NCBI GenBank assembly: GCA_022776305.1 | Contig: JALFIB010000113.1 | Location: 1-61,625 of the forward strand | DNA length: 61,625 nt | Origin: Lachnospiraceae bacterium | GTDB lineage: Bacteria; Bacillota; Clostridia; Lachnospirales; Lachnospiraceae | Direction: 5' to 3' | Part shown: in pieces, positions 9,152-17,652 of the stretch | Layout of the letters: every line of letters starts with the position of its first letter | How positions within the stretch are numbered: position 1 is the first letter of the stretch | Translations under genes and position numbers: made by a program | The notes under the pieces: generated by a model | Told to the model about the DNA's origin: nothing | The model's database searches: none | What the model saw: only the letters and a program-made list of their open reading frames with translations

Positions 9152-9739
9152 ATGAAATTGGCTGGACAGATAAGAATGATTACTTGGAAAAAAATAAAAG
9201 GCCATTTAAAGACGATTACGGAACACAAGCTTCTGGTGATGCGCCATTGTTTTAAAATCGGACTGTATAGGCAGGGGATCATGCATGACCTGTCAAAGTA
9301 TATGCCGTCGGAGCTTTTGATGGGATTTATGTATTATGATGATGGAAAAAGCAGCCCCAATAACGGCGAGAGAAGGGATAAGGGGTATTCGAATGCATGG
9401 ATGCACCACAAAGGACGCAACAGGCACCACTTTGAATACTGGACAGATTACTCTCTCCATCCGTCAGAGGCAAAGCACCCTTTGCAGGCAGTGGAAATGC
9501 CGCGCAAATACGTTGCGGAGATGCTGATGGACCGCATCTGTGCTTCCAAAAATTATAATAAAGAATCCTACACGCAGCATGATCCACTTTCTTATTTTGA
9601 ACACGGGAAAAGCCATTACCTTCTCCATCCCCAGACAGAAAAAGAACTCCACGGGATGCTGAGGATGCTGGACCAAAAAGGGGAGGAATACTTGTTTCAT
9701 TTTGTGAAAGAGTATTACCTGAAAGGTTACAAGATATAA
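9152..9739 (+). CDS. DUF5662 family protein
   Basis: A 195-residue soluble protein rich in His, Tyr and Met. Conserved-looking patches are HKLLVMRHCFK, HDLSKY and WMHHKGRNRHHFEYW. These match the family I know as DUF5662, sometimes misnamed catalase. The H...HD...H spacing is reminiscent of metal-dependent HD-type hydrolases, but that is only a resemblance. The start is one base after the GH13-like stop, with GGAAGG inside that gene's end, so the two are translationally coupled. No enzymatic role can be stated. Confidence 0.72.
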   Translation: MKLAGQIRMITWKKIKGHLKTITEHKLLVMRHCFKIGLYRQGIMHDLSKYMPSELLMGFMYYDDGKSSPNNGERRDKGYSNAWMHHKGRNRHHFEYWTDYSLHPSEAKHPLQAVEMPRKYVAEMLMDRICASKNYNKESYTQHDPLSYFEHGKSHYLLHPQTEKELHGMLRMLDQKGEEYLFHFVKEYYLKGYKI

Positions 9740-9810
9740 AATGGATGAGGATACCGGAAAAGCATCATAAGGTTTTCGGATATCCATAAAACTATGATCT
9801 ATTTTTCGTA

Positions 9811-9867
9811 TAAAAAGTGTGTTTCTTATCAGGATATTTTATATCGAGATAAAAACACACTTTTTTA
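9811..9867. terminator. Bidirectional terminator between DUF5662 gene and luxS
   Basis: AAAAAGTGTGTTTCTTATC (9812-9830) pairs with GATAAAAACACACTTTTTT (9848-9866) with one bulge. It has an A-run on one side and a T-run on the other, between converging genes. Confidence 0.85.
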
Positions 9868-9871
9868 AAGC

Positions 9872-10354
9872 TTATGATTCAGGATAGATCAGGCGTTCCT
9901 CTGTGATCTGGTCTAAAACTTCTGTCAGATATTTGTCTGCCAGGTAATTAGCCATCGGAAGATTCATATCTAGATAATTTCCGCAGTCTTTTGCGCAGGC
10001 ACCCGGTACTTCTCCGCGGAAATCCCGGATGAAGGTGAACATCTCTTTCATAAGCATCACAATATCCTTTGAATCATAATCGCCGGAAAGGAGTAGATAG
10101 AAACCGGTACGGCATCCCATGGGGCCAAAATAAATAGTCTTAGACGCAAAGTCCGGATGGTTTCTGAGAAAAGTAGCGCCAAGATGCTCGATGGTATGGA
10201 CTTCTGCGGTGTTCATAACAGGTTCCTTATTCGGTCTTGTCATACGGATGTCAAAAGTGGTGATTACTTCACTGCCGGCGTGGTCTTTTCTTGAAACGTA
10301 AAGCCCCGGGAGGAGTTTAATGTGGTCAATGGTAAAGCTTGCTATTTTTTCCAT
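9872..10354 (-). CDS. luxS: S-ribosylhomocysteine lyase LuxS
   Basis: A 160-residue protein with the metal motif HTIEHL (His53, His57), the catalytic Cys81 in GPMGCRTGFY, and the third metal ligand Cys124 in AKDCGN. Length and all active residues are standard. LuxS cleaves S-ribosylhomocysteine to homocysteine and DPD, the precursor of autoinducer-2, in the activated methyl cycle. No pfs or metK gene is next to it. GAAAGGAAAT precedes the ATG. It diverges from trpS. Confidence 0.97.
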   Translation of the reverse strand: MEKIASFTIDHIKLLPGLYVSRKDHAGSEVITTFDIRMTRPNKEPVMNTAEVHTIEHLGATFLRNHPDFASKTIYFGPMGCRTGFYLLLSGDYDSKDIVMLMKEMFTFIRDFRGEVPGACAKDCGNYLDMNLPMANYLADKYLTEVLDQITEERLIYPES

Positions 10355-10440
10355 GGTGGATTTCCTTTCTCTTCATGATTGATAGGCCATAATGATGGAG
10401 CTGTATAGCCTTCCGTTTTATTCTCAATATGCCTGAATTG

Positions 10441-10469
10441 ATTTTAACAGAATTCACAGCATCATACAA
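10441..10469 (-). promoter_or_regulatory. Candidate luxS promoter
   Basis: On the minus strand, TTGTAT (10469-10464), 17 bases, TAAAAT (10446-10441). The -10 is good; the -35 keeps only TTG. Confidence 0.35.
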
Positions 10470-10471
10470 CC

Positions 10472-10500
10472 TTGACTTTACTATACGAAAGTGATAAAAT
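10472..10500 (+). promoter_or_regulatory. trpS promoter
   Basis: TTGACT (10472-10477), 17-base spacer, TAAAAT (10495-10500). The predicted leader to the ATG at 10554 is only ~47 bases, too short for a T-box. Confidence 0.75.
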
Positions 10501-10553
10501 TTCGTAGATATGTAAATAAAAAACAGATTTGTACAATCTGGGAGGAGTTACCG

Positions 10554-11558
10554 ATGATCAACGATAAAAAAGTGCTTTTTAGCGGTATGCAGGCAACAGG
10601 AAATTTGACACTAGGAAATTATCTCGGAGCACTGAAAAACTGGGTGACATTAAGTGATGAATACGAATGCTTTTATTCCGTTGTAGATATGCATTCCATC
10701 ACGGTACGGCAGGATCCGGCAACACTGCGTAAGCGTGCCCGTGCATTACTGACATTGTATATAGCAGCCGGCCTTGATCCGGAGAAGAACTGTATTTATT
10801 ACCAATCCCACGTATCAGGACATGCGGAGCTGGCATGGATCCTGAACTGTTTTACTTATATGGGTGAGCTGAATCGTATGACCCAGTTTAAGGATAAGGC
10901 AGCGAAGCATGCAGATAATATCAATGCAGGATTATTTACCTACCCGGTACTGATGGCAGCGGATATTCTTTTGTATCAGGCTGACGTGGTGCCGGTGGGC
11001 ATTGACCAGATGCAGCATCTTGAGCTGACACGTGATATTGCACAGCGTTTTAATACTATCTACGGTGATGTATTTACCATTCCGGAAGCTTATATTGGCA
11101 AATCAGGAGCGAAGATCATGAGCCTTCAGGAGCCTTCCAAGAAGATGAGTAAATCAGATGAAAATCCAAACGGAAGCATTTACTTGATGGATGATCCGGA
11201 TACTATACGAAGAAAATGTAAACGTGCAGTGACAGATTCCGTAGGAGAGATCCGCTACTGTGAGGAACAGCCAGGCCTTCATAACCTGATCGATATTTAC
11301 TGTGCATGTCTGAATAAGACACCAGAAGAAGTGGTGAAAGAATTCTCCGGATGTGGATACGGCCAGTTTAAAGAAGCAGTGGGAGAGGCAGTGGTATCCG
11401 TACTGGAGCCGCTCCAGACCCGCGTAAAAGAGCTTGAAAAAGACAAGGCTTATCTGGACGGAGTGATCAAAAACAATGCAGAGAAGGCAAATTATTTTGC
11501 CCAGAAAACATTAAGGAAAGTACAGAAAAAAGTAGGATTCCCGGAAAAAATCAGATAA
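10554..11558 (+). CDS. trpS: Tryptophanyl-tRNA synthetase
   Basis: The ORF track opens at 10491, but GGAGGAG at 10541-10547 and the family N-terminus (MINDKKVLFSGMQATG) place the start at 10554, giving 334 residues. The HIGH-type signature is LTLGN in the GMQATGNLTLGNYLG segment and the KMSKS loop is KKMSKSDEN. The GxDQxxH-type pocket appears as GIDQMQHLELTRD. It charges tRNA-Trp. The upstream ORF codons lie over the promoter -10 region and are not translated. Confidence 0.97.
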   Translation: MINDKKVLFSGMQATGNLTLGNYLGALKNWVTLSDEYECFYSVVDMHSITVRQDPATLRKRARALLTLYIAAGLDPEKNCIYYQSHVSGHAELAWILNCFTYMGELNRMTQFKDKAAKHADNINAGLFTYPVLMAADILLYQADVVPVGIDQMQHLELTRDIAQRFNTIYGDVFTIPEAYIGKSGAKIMSLQEPSKKMSKSDENPNGSIYLMDDPDTIRRKCKRAVTDSVGEIRYCEEQPGLHNLIDIYCACLNKTPEEVVKEFSGCGYGQFKEAVGEAVVSVLEPLQTRVKELEKDKAYLDGVIKNNAEKANYFAQKTLRKVQKKVGFPEKIR

Positions 11559-11599
11559 TAGGGCATGATGTCCATTTTCCACGTCGCAACGACAAAAAA

Positions 11600-11645
11600 T
11601 CAGGTCCCATGGATCCATCAGATAAGATGGTCCAGTGGGACCTGT
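11600..11645. terminator. Terminator at the convergence of trpS and the RluA gene
   Basis: CAGGTCCCA (11601-11609) pairs with TGGGACCTG (11636-11644), with an inner TGGATCCATC/GATGGTCCA stem. On the minus strand it is followed by ATTTTTTG, so it mainly ends the pot-rluA run. Its left part covers the last codons of the RluA gene. Confidence 0.8.
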
Positions 11646-12517
11646 TTCATGTCTTCGGGAAGATCTGAAGTAAAATCAAGTGTTTCTCCCGTGATAGGAT
11701 GGCAGAAGGTGAGACGGCTGGAGTGCAGTGCCTGACGCTGTATCAAATCCATGGAATCCGGATTGTAAAGGAAATCTCCGATCAAGGGATGTCCGATATA
11801 TTTCATATGGACACGGATCTGGTGGGTCCGTCCTGTTTCCAAGCGTACCGAGGCGAGGGAGAGACCATTTGCTTTTTTTACACAGCGAAAATGTGTGACG
11901 GCTTTTTCGCCTCGTTCAAAATCCACGCATCGCATAATAGCAGAGCCATCTGTTCGTGCAATGGGGGCATCAATGGTGCCTTCCGGGGGAAGCTCACCTT
12001 CCACAATCGCCAAGTATTCCCTATGGATCTTTCTGTCGGATGACATCTTTGACAGGATCGCTCCGCTTACCATGTTTTTGGCAATGATCAGAAGGCCGCT
12101 GGTATCCCGGTCCAGACGGTTGATACATCGATAGACAAAGGGAATGTTTTGGGAAGAAAAGTAGTACATCACTGTGTTTGCCAATGTATTCTCGTGGTTA
12201 TTGACAGAAGGATGGATAGGTGTATCCCTTTCCTTATTGATGACCATCAGATCCTCGTCCTCGTAGATGATATCCAGAGGCATGGGAACCGGCAGGATTC
12301 CGGGAGAAGATTCTTCCTCAATGACACGTATGACAAGCTGGTCGCCGGCTTTCAGTTTTTGATTGGTATAGGCCCAGATTCCGTTTAACAAAATTCCGCA
12401 CTCGGTGCGCTTTAAATGTGTCAGGACATGATGAGAGCAGCCGTGAGTGCGGAGAAATTGTTCAATACTCATAGTTTCCGTGGCCAGATCGATTTTCCAG
12501 GAAAATATTCGTTTCAT
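11618..12517 (-). CDS. RluA-family rRNA/tRNA pseudouridine synthase
   Basis: A 299-residue protein. An S4-like RNA-binding domain (~15-70) is followed by a catalytic domain with NRLDRDTSGLLI, whose second Asp is the nucleophile of the RluA/RluD family; LETGRTHQIRVH and GHPLIGD are also conserved. It converts specific uridines to pseudouridine in 23S rRNA or tRNA; the exact site cannot be told from sequence. Only 8 bases separate it from the flavin reductase gene, so it probably lies at the end of the pot transcript. The canonical HRLD reads NRLD here. Confidence 0.9.
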   Translation of the reverse strand: MKRIFSWKIDLATETMSIEQFLRTHGCSHHVLTHLKRTECGILLNGIWAYTNQKLKAGDQLVIRVIEEESSPGILPVPMPLDIIYEDEDLMVINKERDTPIHPSVNNHENTLANTVMYYFSSQNIPFVYRCINRLDRDTSGLLIIAKNMVSGAILSKMSSDRKIHREYLAIVEGELPPEGTIDAPIARTDGSAIMRCVDFERGEKAVTHFRCVKKANGLSLASVRLETGRTHQIRVHMKYIGHPLIGDFLYNPDSMDLIQRQALHSSRLTFCHPITGETLDFTSDLPEDMKQVPLDHLI

Positions 12518-12525
12518 AAAGTTCT

Positions 12526-13035
12526 TTAGGATTCTTTCACAAGAATTTTTTTGATCTCACAAATATACATGGTATGGAAATCTTTGTCCGGATACCATTT
12601 TTCGATGATCTCCTGATCGAGGAAGGATTCCGGAGCATATGGCTGGGCAAACAGCTTTTCGCAGATCAATACCAGCTTTGCTTCTTCAAAATAAGGAGTT
12701 TCACTGTCGCGCAGGACAGTCAGACCGGTTTTTTTGATCTTATCTTCATCGCGCCCTGATACGCGTCCCAAGTACCCGTATTCTTCTTTATGTCCTTCTG
12801 GAAGGATAGAAAGGGAAAGGGTGTTGGAGCTGTCGATAAATTCTTTTGTATAGCGCTGCGGGCGGATAACGATAAAGGCCACATCCTTTCCCCACATAAC
12901 GCCCAGACCGCCCCAGGAGGCAGTCATGGTATTGCAGGATCCGTCTTCTTTGCCGGCAGTGACTAAAAGCCACTGCTTCCCTATGAGGTCAAAAGGGTTT
13001 TCTTTTAATTCTGTAATCTTGATTTCTTGAAACAT
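12526..13035 (-). CDS. Flavin reductase family FMN-binding protein
   Basis: A 169-residue split-barrel flavoprotein. CNTMTASWGGLGVMWGKDVA is the FMN-binding segment and FIVIRPQRYTKEFI follows, as in the flavin reductase-like family (DIM6/NTAB). Members reduce FMN with NAD(P)H or use bound FMN for other reductions; the partner here is unknown. AAAGGAG lies before the ATG. It begins 28 bases after potD with no terminator between, so transcription may continue from the polyamine operon. A link to polyamines is only positional. Confidence 0.88.
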   Translation of the reverse strand: MFQEIKITELKENPFDLIGKQWLLVTAGKEDGSCNTMTASWGGLGVMWGKDVAFIVIRPQRYTKEFIDSSNTLSLSILPEGHKEEYGYLGRVSGRDEDKIKKTGLTVLRDSETPYFEEAKLVLICEKLFAQPYAPESFLDQEIIEKWYPDKDFHTMYICEIKKILVKES

Positions 13036-13063
13036 AGAAGGCTCCTTTCTGTTGAAAGCAGGT

Positions 13064-14134
13064 TTAGCTTGATTTTACTTTATTCCAGTATTCATTGTAA
13101 ATGTTATCCACTTCATCACCAAGATAGTGGAAGGTCTCACACCGTTCAAGATCTTCTTCTGGCGGGAATGCGATGGTGCTGTTGCGGATATCCTCGTCTT
13201 CAATCAGCTCACGTGCTGCAGTATTTGGCGTAGAGTAGGTGATATAATCAAAGTTCATCAGTGCGATCTCTGGATCACAAAGGAAGTTGATAAACGCTTC
13301 GGCATTTTCTTTGTTCTTTGCATTTTTTGGGATAACCCAGCTATCGATCCAGATATTGGATCCTTCTTCCGGGATTACATATTCCAGATCCTCGTTTTCA
13401 CGCTGGGTATAAATGGCTTCACCGGAATAGATCACGCCAAGAGCTGCCTCATTGCCGATCATTTTATCACGTACCTGATCGATGACGTAAGCTTGTACAA
13501 GGGGTTTTTGCTGGATCAAAGTGTCAGCAGCTTCAGAGATCTCATCCTCATTTGTACTATTGAGAGAGTAACCGAGGCGTTTCAGCGCGATTCCCAGAGC
13601 ATCACGGACGCTGTCCTGCATCAGGATATTATCTTTATATTTTTCATCCCAGAGAATGTCCCAGCTGGTGACTGGTTCATCTACCATGGTCTTATTGTAC
13701 AAAATACCTACAGTACCCCAGCAATATGGTACAGAATACTTATTCTCCGGATCAAATTCCTGAGAGGATTTCATATATTCATCTCCGATATTCTTGATAT
13801 TCGGTACATGGTCAAAATTAATCTCTGCTAAGAGGTCATTTTGAATCATTTTCTGGATCATATAGTCTGATGGACAAACCACATCATAGGAGACTGCTCC
13901 GGTTTCAATTTTTGGATACATGATCTCATTTGTCTCAAATTCTTCATAAACCACTTCAATACCTGTTTGTTCGGTGAAAAGTTCAAGCACCTCAGGATCC
14001 AAGTATTCTCCCCAGTTATATACCACAACTTGTCCGGCATCTGCAGATTTTTTGTTGCCTCCTCCACAGCCGGTAAGAAGCATTGCCGGTACGAGTCCGG
14101 CCAGAGCGATGGTAAGTAAATTTCTTTTTCTCAC
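13064..14134 (-). CDS. potD: Spermidine/putrescine ABC transporter, substrate-binding lipoprotein
   Basis: A 356-residue protein with a lipoprotein signal peptide: basic MRKR, a hydrophobic core and lipobox LLTGC with Cys23. The mature part (VVVYNWGEYLDPEVLELF, VVCPSDYMIQKM, WIDSWVIPKNAKNKENAEAFINF) matches PotD/PotF. It captures polyamines outside the membrane and delivers them to PotBC. It is the last transporter gene of the operon, 47 bases after potC. Spermidine versus putrescine preference cannot be read from the sequence. Confidence 0.94.
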   Translation of the reverse strand: MRKRNLLTIALAGLVPAMLLTGCGGGNKKSADAGQVVVYNWGEYLDPEVLELFTEQTGIEVVYEEFETNEIMYPKIETGAVSYDVVCPSDYMIQKMIQNDLLAEINFDHVPNIKNIGDEYMKSSQEFDPENKYSVPYCWGTVGILYNKTMVDEPVTSWDILWDEKYKDNILMQDSVRDALGIALKRLGYSLNSTNEDEISEAADTLIQQKPLVQAYVIDQVRDKMIGNEAALGVIYSGEAIYTQRENEDLEYVIPEEGSNIWIDSWVIPKNAKNKENAEAFINFLCDPEIALMNFDYITYSTPNTAARELIEDEDIRNSTIAFPPEEDLERCETFHYLGDEVDNIYNEYWNKVKSS

Positions 14135-14181
14135 AATTTTCCTCCTTCAAAATGGTATGGCAAATTTCGGCGGTTGCTGTA

Positions 14182-14997
14182 TCACGCCCTTGCCACTTCA
14201 TTCGTTTTCTTTTTTGGTTTATAATTAATGATAAACAGGAGCAGGAGCACCGCCACGAAGACAAGTGTGGAGAGTGCATACATCTCTGGTTTGATCCCTT
14301 TTCGTACTTCTGAATATATTTTGGTGGAAAGGGTGTCTACACCGGGGCCTTTTACAAAGTGGGTGATGATAAAATCATCCAATGACAGTGTAAATGCCAG
14401 CAAAAAGCCGGAGAGCACGCCGGGCATGATATCCGGCAGTACCACTTTGAAAAAAGCGTAAAGCGGTGAGGCGCCGATATCCAACGCTGCTTCATAAGTA
14501 GAAATATTTACCTGCCGGAGCTTAGGCATGACGCTTAAAATCACGTAAGGCAGATTGAAGGTAATGTGGCCAATCAGGATCGTCCCAAATCCGAAGGTAA
14601 GGCTGGCGCCGAACATGGAAAGGAAATTCCCTGCTGCAATGAAAAGAAGCATCAACGAAATACCTGTTACGATCTCCGCATTCAGCATAGGGATATTGGC
14701 CATGCTCATCCAAAAAGTACGCGTACGGCTCTTCATGGAATGTAAGGCTATGGATGCCATGGTTCCGATCACTGTGGCAATCAGGGCCGACAATAGCGCA
14801 ATGAGAAGCGTATTATACAGCGCTTGAAGGATCTGCTCATTGTCAAACAATGAAACGTACCATTTTAAGGAAAAGCCTCCCCATTTTGCTCTGGTTTTTG
14901 ATGCGTTAAAGGAGAGTACAATCAGGGTGCCGATAGGGGCATACAGCAAAATGAAGATGAACACGAGATACAGTTTTTTAAAAAAATTCCGGATCAA
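14182..14997 (-). CDS. potC: Spermidine/putrescine ABC transporter permease PotC
   Basis: A 271-residue permease with six hydrophobic segments and the EAA loop YEAALDIGASPLYAFFKVVLP, which docks to the PotA ATPase. The start codon is TTG at 14997-14995, overlapping the potB TGA as TTGA; GAGAGGGGG upstream supports it. The tight overlap indicates coupled translation of the two permease subunits. The C-terminus is a short basic tail. Confidence 0.94.
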   Translation of the reverse strand: MIRNFFKKLYLVFIFILLYAPIGTLIVLSFNASKTRAKWGGFSLKWYVSLFDNEQILQALYNTLLIALLSALIATVIGTMASIALHSMKSRTRTFWMSMANIPMLNAEIVTGISLMLLFIAAGNFLSMFGASLTFGFGTILIGHITFNLPYVILSVMPKLRQVNISTYEAALDIGASPLYAFFKVVLPDIMPGVLSGFLLAFTLSLDDFIITHFVKGPGVDTLSTKIYSEVRKGIKPEMYALSTLVFVAVLLLLFIINYKPKKKTNEVARA

Positions 14998-15818
14998 AAT
15001 GCTACCCCCTCTCCATCTTTGTCGTATTTACGCATGATCGCCATGCTAATTAAGATAAACACCATCAGGACGAGGGAAAGGCCGCTACCCACATTCCAGT
15101 TGCTTCCCTGCTTGAATTTCTGTTCGATGACATTTCCGATCAGGAGGATCTTTGCACCGCCTAAAAGGTCGCTGATGACGAAAGTCGTCAGTGCAGGTAC
15201 GAACACCATGGTGATTCCGCTGATCACTCCCGGCAGGCTGAGCGGGAAGGTAATACGGATAAATGTCTGGAAACCGTTTGCCCCAAGATCCCGGGCTGCG
15301 TTGATCACGTTTTTATCAATTTTGATCAAGCTGTTGTAAATGGGAAGGAGCATAAAGGGTAAAAAGTTATATACCATACCAAGTACAATGGCGTAGGGCG
15401 TGTTAATGATATTTAATGTCGGTAGATGAAGCGCATTTAAGATCATATTGATGACGCCGTTTTTTTCCAGCAAAGTCTGCCATGCAAGGGTGCGGAGAAG
15501 GAAATTCATCCACATAGGTACGATGAAGATCATAACGATCAGTCCGTTGGCATTAAAATTTAAATTACAAAGAATCATGGCCAGCGGATATGCCATAATA
15601 AGGCAAATGATTGTACTGATCAGGGAAAGGACCAGTGCATACACCAGCGCTTTGATGTTTTCCGGAGTCCCCATCTGGGCGATGTTGTTTAAAGTGAATC
15701 CCCCGTCAGCGTCTGTCAGTCCATAATAAACGATAATGGCAAGAGGGATCATGATAAACGCGATGGTCCAGACAAGGAATGGGCCGGAGAACAGCCATTT
15801 TGATTTACCTTTACTCAT
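14994..15818 (-). CDS. potB: Spermidine/putrescine ABC transporter permease PotB
   Basis: The track opens at 15839, but [12 protein letters not shown] at 15818 is preferred: GGAGGCGG lies upstream and the result overlaps potA by only 8 bases. This gives 274 residues with about six membrane segments and the EAA-type loop [25 protein letters not shown]. It pairs with PotC to form the membrane channel. The longer form starting at 15839 cannot be excluded. Confidence 0.92.
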   Translation of the reverse strand: MSKGKSKWLFSGPFLVWTIAFIMIPLAIIVYYGLTDADGGFTLNNIAQMGTPENIKALVYALVLSLISTIICLIMAYPLAMILCNLNFNANGLIVMIFIVPMWMNFLLRTLAWQTLLEKNGVINMILNALHLPTLNIINTPYAIVLGMVYNFLPFMLLPIYNSLIKIDKNVINAARDLGANGFQTFIRITFPLSLPGVISGITMVFVPALTTFVISDLLGGAKILLIGNVIEQKFKQGSNWNVGSGLSLVLMVFILISMAIMRKYDKDGEGVAF

Positions 15819-16884
15819 CAATTGGGACCGCCTCCTCATCTTCAGATTCCGGTTTGTTCATGATCTGAATGTCAAAAGGATCAATATGGAGTCCTACCTT
15901 TGTACCCACCGGGAACAAGTCTGTGCTGTGTACAAGCCACTCGTAGCCGTTTGCCATGACTTCCATTTCATAATGGACGCCTTTAAAGATAAGATGTGTG
16001 ACTACGCCCTGAATCGTTCCCTCTTCCGGTTTTAAGAGGTCGATGTCCTCCGGACGGATCACCACATCCACAGGATAGTTCCGCCCGAAACCTTCGTCTA
16101 CACACTGGAAGCGTGCGCCAAGGATCTCCACAAGGCGGTCCTCGATCATGGTACCTCCGATGATATTGCTGTCACCGATAAAGTCAGCTACAAAAGCGTT
16201 CTGGGGTTCATTGTAAATATCCTCCGGTGTGCCGATCTGCTGGATATACCCCTGATTCATTACAACAATGGTATCGGACATGGTCAAAGCTTCTTCCTGG
16301 TCATGGGTGACGTAGATGAAAGTAATACCAAGTTCGTTTTTCAGCCGGATCAGTTCGTACTGCATATCCTGCCTGAGCTTGAGGTCAAGCGCCCCTAAAG
16401 GCTCGTCCAGAAGAAGTACCTTTGGTTCGTTTACGATAGCACGGGCAATGGCAATACGCTGTTGTTGTCCCCCGCTTAAAGAATCCGGCATCCTGTTTTC
16501 ATAGCCTTCCAGATTTACCAGCTTTAATGCATACTTAATCTTGTCATCAATGTAGGCCTTGCTTTTCTTCTTTATTTTAAGGCCGAAAGCAATATTTTCA
16601 GCGATGGTCATATGGGTAAAGAGTGCATATTTTTGGAATACCGTATTCAACTGGCGTTTATTCGGAGGAAGGTGTGTAATGTCTGTCCCATTGAAAATGA
16701 CAGATCCTTTGTCCGGATTTTCAAAGCCTCCCAGAATACGGAGGGTAGTCGTTTTGCCGCAGCCGCTTGGGCCGAGGAGGGTGAGAAATTCATTCTCTCT
16801 GATATAGAGATTCAAATCATCCAAAACAGTTTCACCGTCAAATGATTTTGTAATACCAACCAGATCAATCAGTTTATTGCTCAT
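15811..16884 (-). CDS. potA: Spermidine/putrescine ABC transporter ATP-binding protein
   Basis: A 357-residue ATPase with Walker A GPSGCGKT (38-45), signature LSGGQQQR, Walker B LLLDEP and the switch His in [12 protein letters not shown]-terminal TOBE-type beta domain (from ~240: [11 protein letters not shown]) is typical of PotA. The Q-loop reads [10 protein letters not shown]. It powers import through PotBC. It lies 12 bases after the regulator gene, in the same transcript. Confidence 0.95.
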   Translation of the reverse strand: MSNKLIDLVGITKSFDGETVLDDLNLYIRENEFLTLLGPSGCGKTTTLRILGGFENPDKGSVIFNGTDITHLPPNKRQLNTVFQKYALFTHMTIAENIAFGLKIKKKSKAYIDDKIKYALKLVNLEGYENRMPDSLSGGQQQRIAIARAIVNEPKVLLLDEPLGALDLKLRQDMQYELIRLKNELGITFIYVTHDQEEALTMSDTIVVMNQGYIQQIGTPEDIYNEPQNAFVADFIGDSNIIGGTMIEDRLVEILGARFQCVDEGFGRNYPVDVVIRPEDIDLLKPEEGTIQGVVTHLIFKGVHYEMEVMANGYEWLVHSTDLFPVGTKVGLHIDPFDIQIMNKPESEDEEAVPIDE

Positions 16885-16896
16885 TTGTGCCTCCTG

Positions 16897-17436
16897 TCAG
16901 AAACTTGGCGGAGAGCTGACCCAGATCAGCTCGGCACCAGTCTTTCCGTTTGCTGTGATGTAATGTTGTGTATTTGGTATAAAATAAAAGGCTTCCCCTT
17001 TTTTTGCTTTATAGATCCGTTTGCCCAAATGGATGGTAATGCTGCCGTGAAGGACATAGCCAAATTCCTCCCCTTCATGGGGGATATCGGGATATGTAGA
17101 ACCGCCCGGTTCCAGTGTAAGGCGGATGGGTTCCATGATGTTCTTTTGGGCATTTGGAATGATCCATTCAATCTTATTTTTCAGGTCCGTATCGATTTTT
17201 TCAAAAAAATCCTGATCGTGGAAGACAATCTGTTCATCGGCAGGTGTGCTGAAAAATTCTTGCAGGTCCGTTCCAAGGCACTGCAGGATATCTACCAGCG
17301 TTGCGATGGACGGTGAAGTGAGGTCGCGTTCGATCTGGGAGATAAATCCCTTAGAGAGCTCCGCCCGGTCTGCCAGTTCTTCCTGCGTCAAGTTTTTTGC
17401 GACGCGGAGGTCTTTGAGTTTCGTTCCGATTTTCAT
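16897..17436 (-). CDS. XRE-cupin transcriptional regulator of the polyamine operon
   Basis: The track extends to 17529, but GGAGG six bases before MKIGTKLKDL fixes the start at 17436 (179 residues). Residues 5-60 form an XRE helix-turn-helix (LTQEELADRAELSKGFISQIE). Residues ~105-175 are a cupin fold (HEGEEFGYVLHGSITIHLG). This architecture is that of PuuR-like regulators, which sense polyamines or related small molecules. It heads the pot operon, with a perfect palindrome between promoter and gene, which suggests autoregulation. The ligand is inferred from context. Confidence 0.9.
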   Translation of the reverse strand: MKIGTKLKDLRVAKNLTQEELADRAELSKGFISQIERDLTSPSIATLVDILQCLGTDLQEFFSTPADEQIVFHDQDFFEKIDTDLKNKIEWIIPNAQKNIMEPIRLTLEPGGSTYPDIPHEGEEFGYVLHGSITIHLGKRIYKAKKGEAFYFIPNTQHYITANGKTGAELIWVSSPPSF

Positions 17437-17480
17437 AAGCTGCCTCCAATCATCAGAAACACAGTAGATATAAACAAAAA

Positions 17481-17497
17481 GTTTAGTTTTACTAAAC
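17481..17497. promoter_or_regulatory. Palindromic operator in front of the pot operon
   Basis: GTTTAGT-TTT-ACTAAAC is a perfect 7-base inverted repeat. It lies just downstream of the predicted start of transcription of the minus-strand promoter, a position suited to repression by the XRE-cupin protein encoded next to it. Confidence 0.7.
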
Positions 17498-17509
17498 GCA
17501 CTATTGATG

Positions 17510-17537
17510 ATTATACTCTTACAAGACAAAGTGTCAA
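17510..17537 (-). promoter_or_regulatory. Promoter of the regulator-potABCD operon
   Basis: On the minus strand, TTGACA (17537-17532), 16-base spacer, TATAAT (17515-17510). Both boxes are perfect consensus. Confidence 0.85.
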
Positions 17538-17569
17538 TAGATTTCTCAAAAGTTTTTCATTCATTTTAC

Positions 17570-17598
17570 TTAACAAAGAATCTCATCTGTGATATGAT
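17570..17598 (+). promoter_or_regulatory. Promoter of the lactonase-like gene
   Basis: TTAACA (17570-17575), 17-base spacer, TATGAT (17593-17598), each matching 5 of 6 positions. It diverges from the pot promoter. Confidence 0.75.
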
Positions 17599-17652
17599 TG
17601 GGTAAGACTGAATGAAAAGGCAGATTGATGAAGGTTTGCAGGAGGTTTCATG

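Noticed and set aside
10355-10553. Possible T-box leader upstream of trpS
   Set aside because: The promoter at 10472-10500 leaves only about 47 transcribed bases before the ATG, and no T-box sequence or antiterminator is seen.
13127-13831. 234-residue plus-strand ORF opposite potD
   Set aside because: It is the antisense shadow of the well-supported potD gene.
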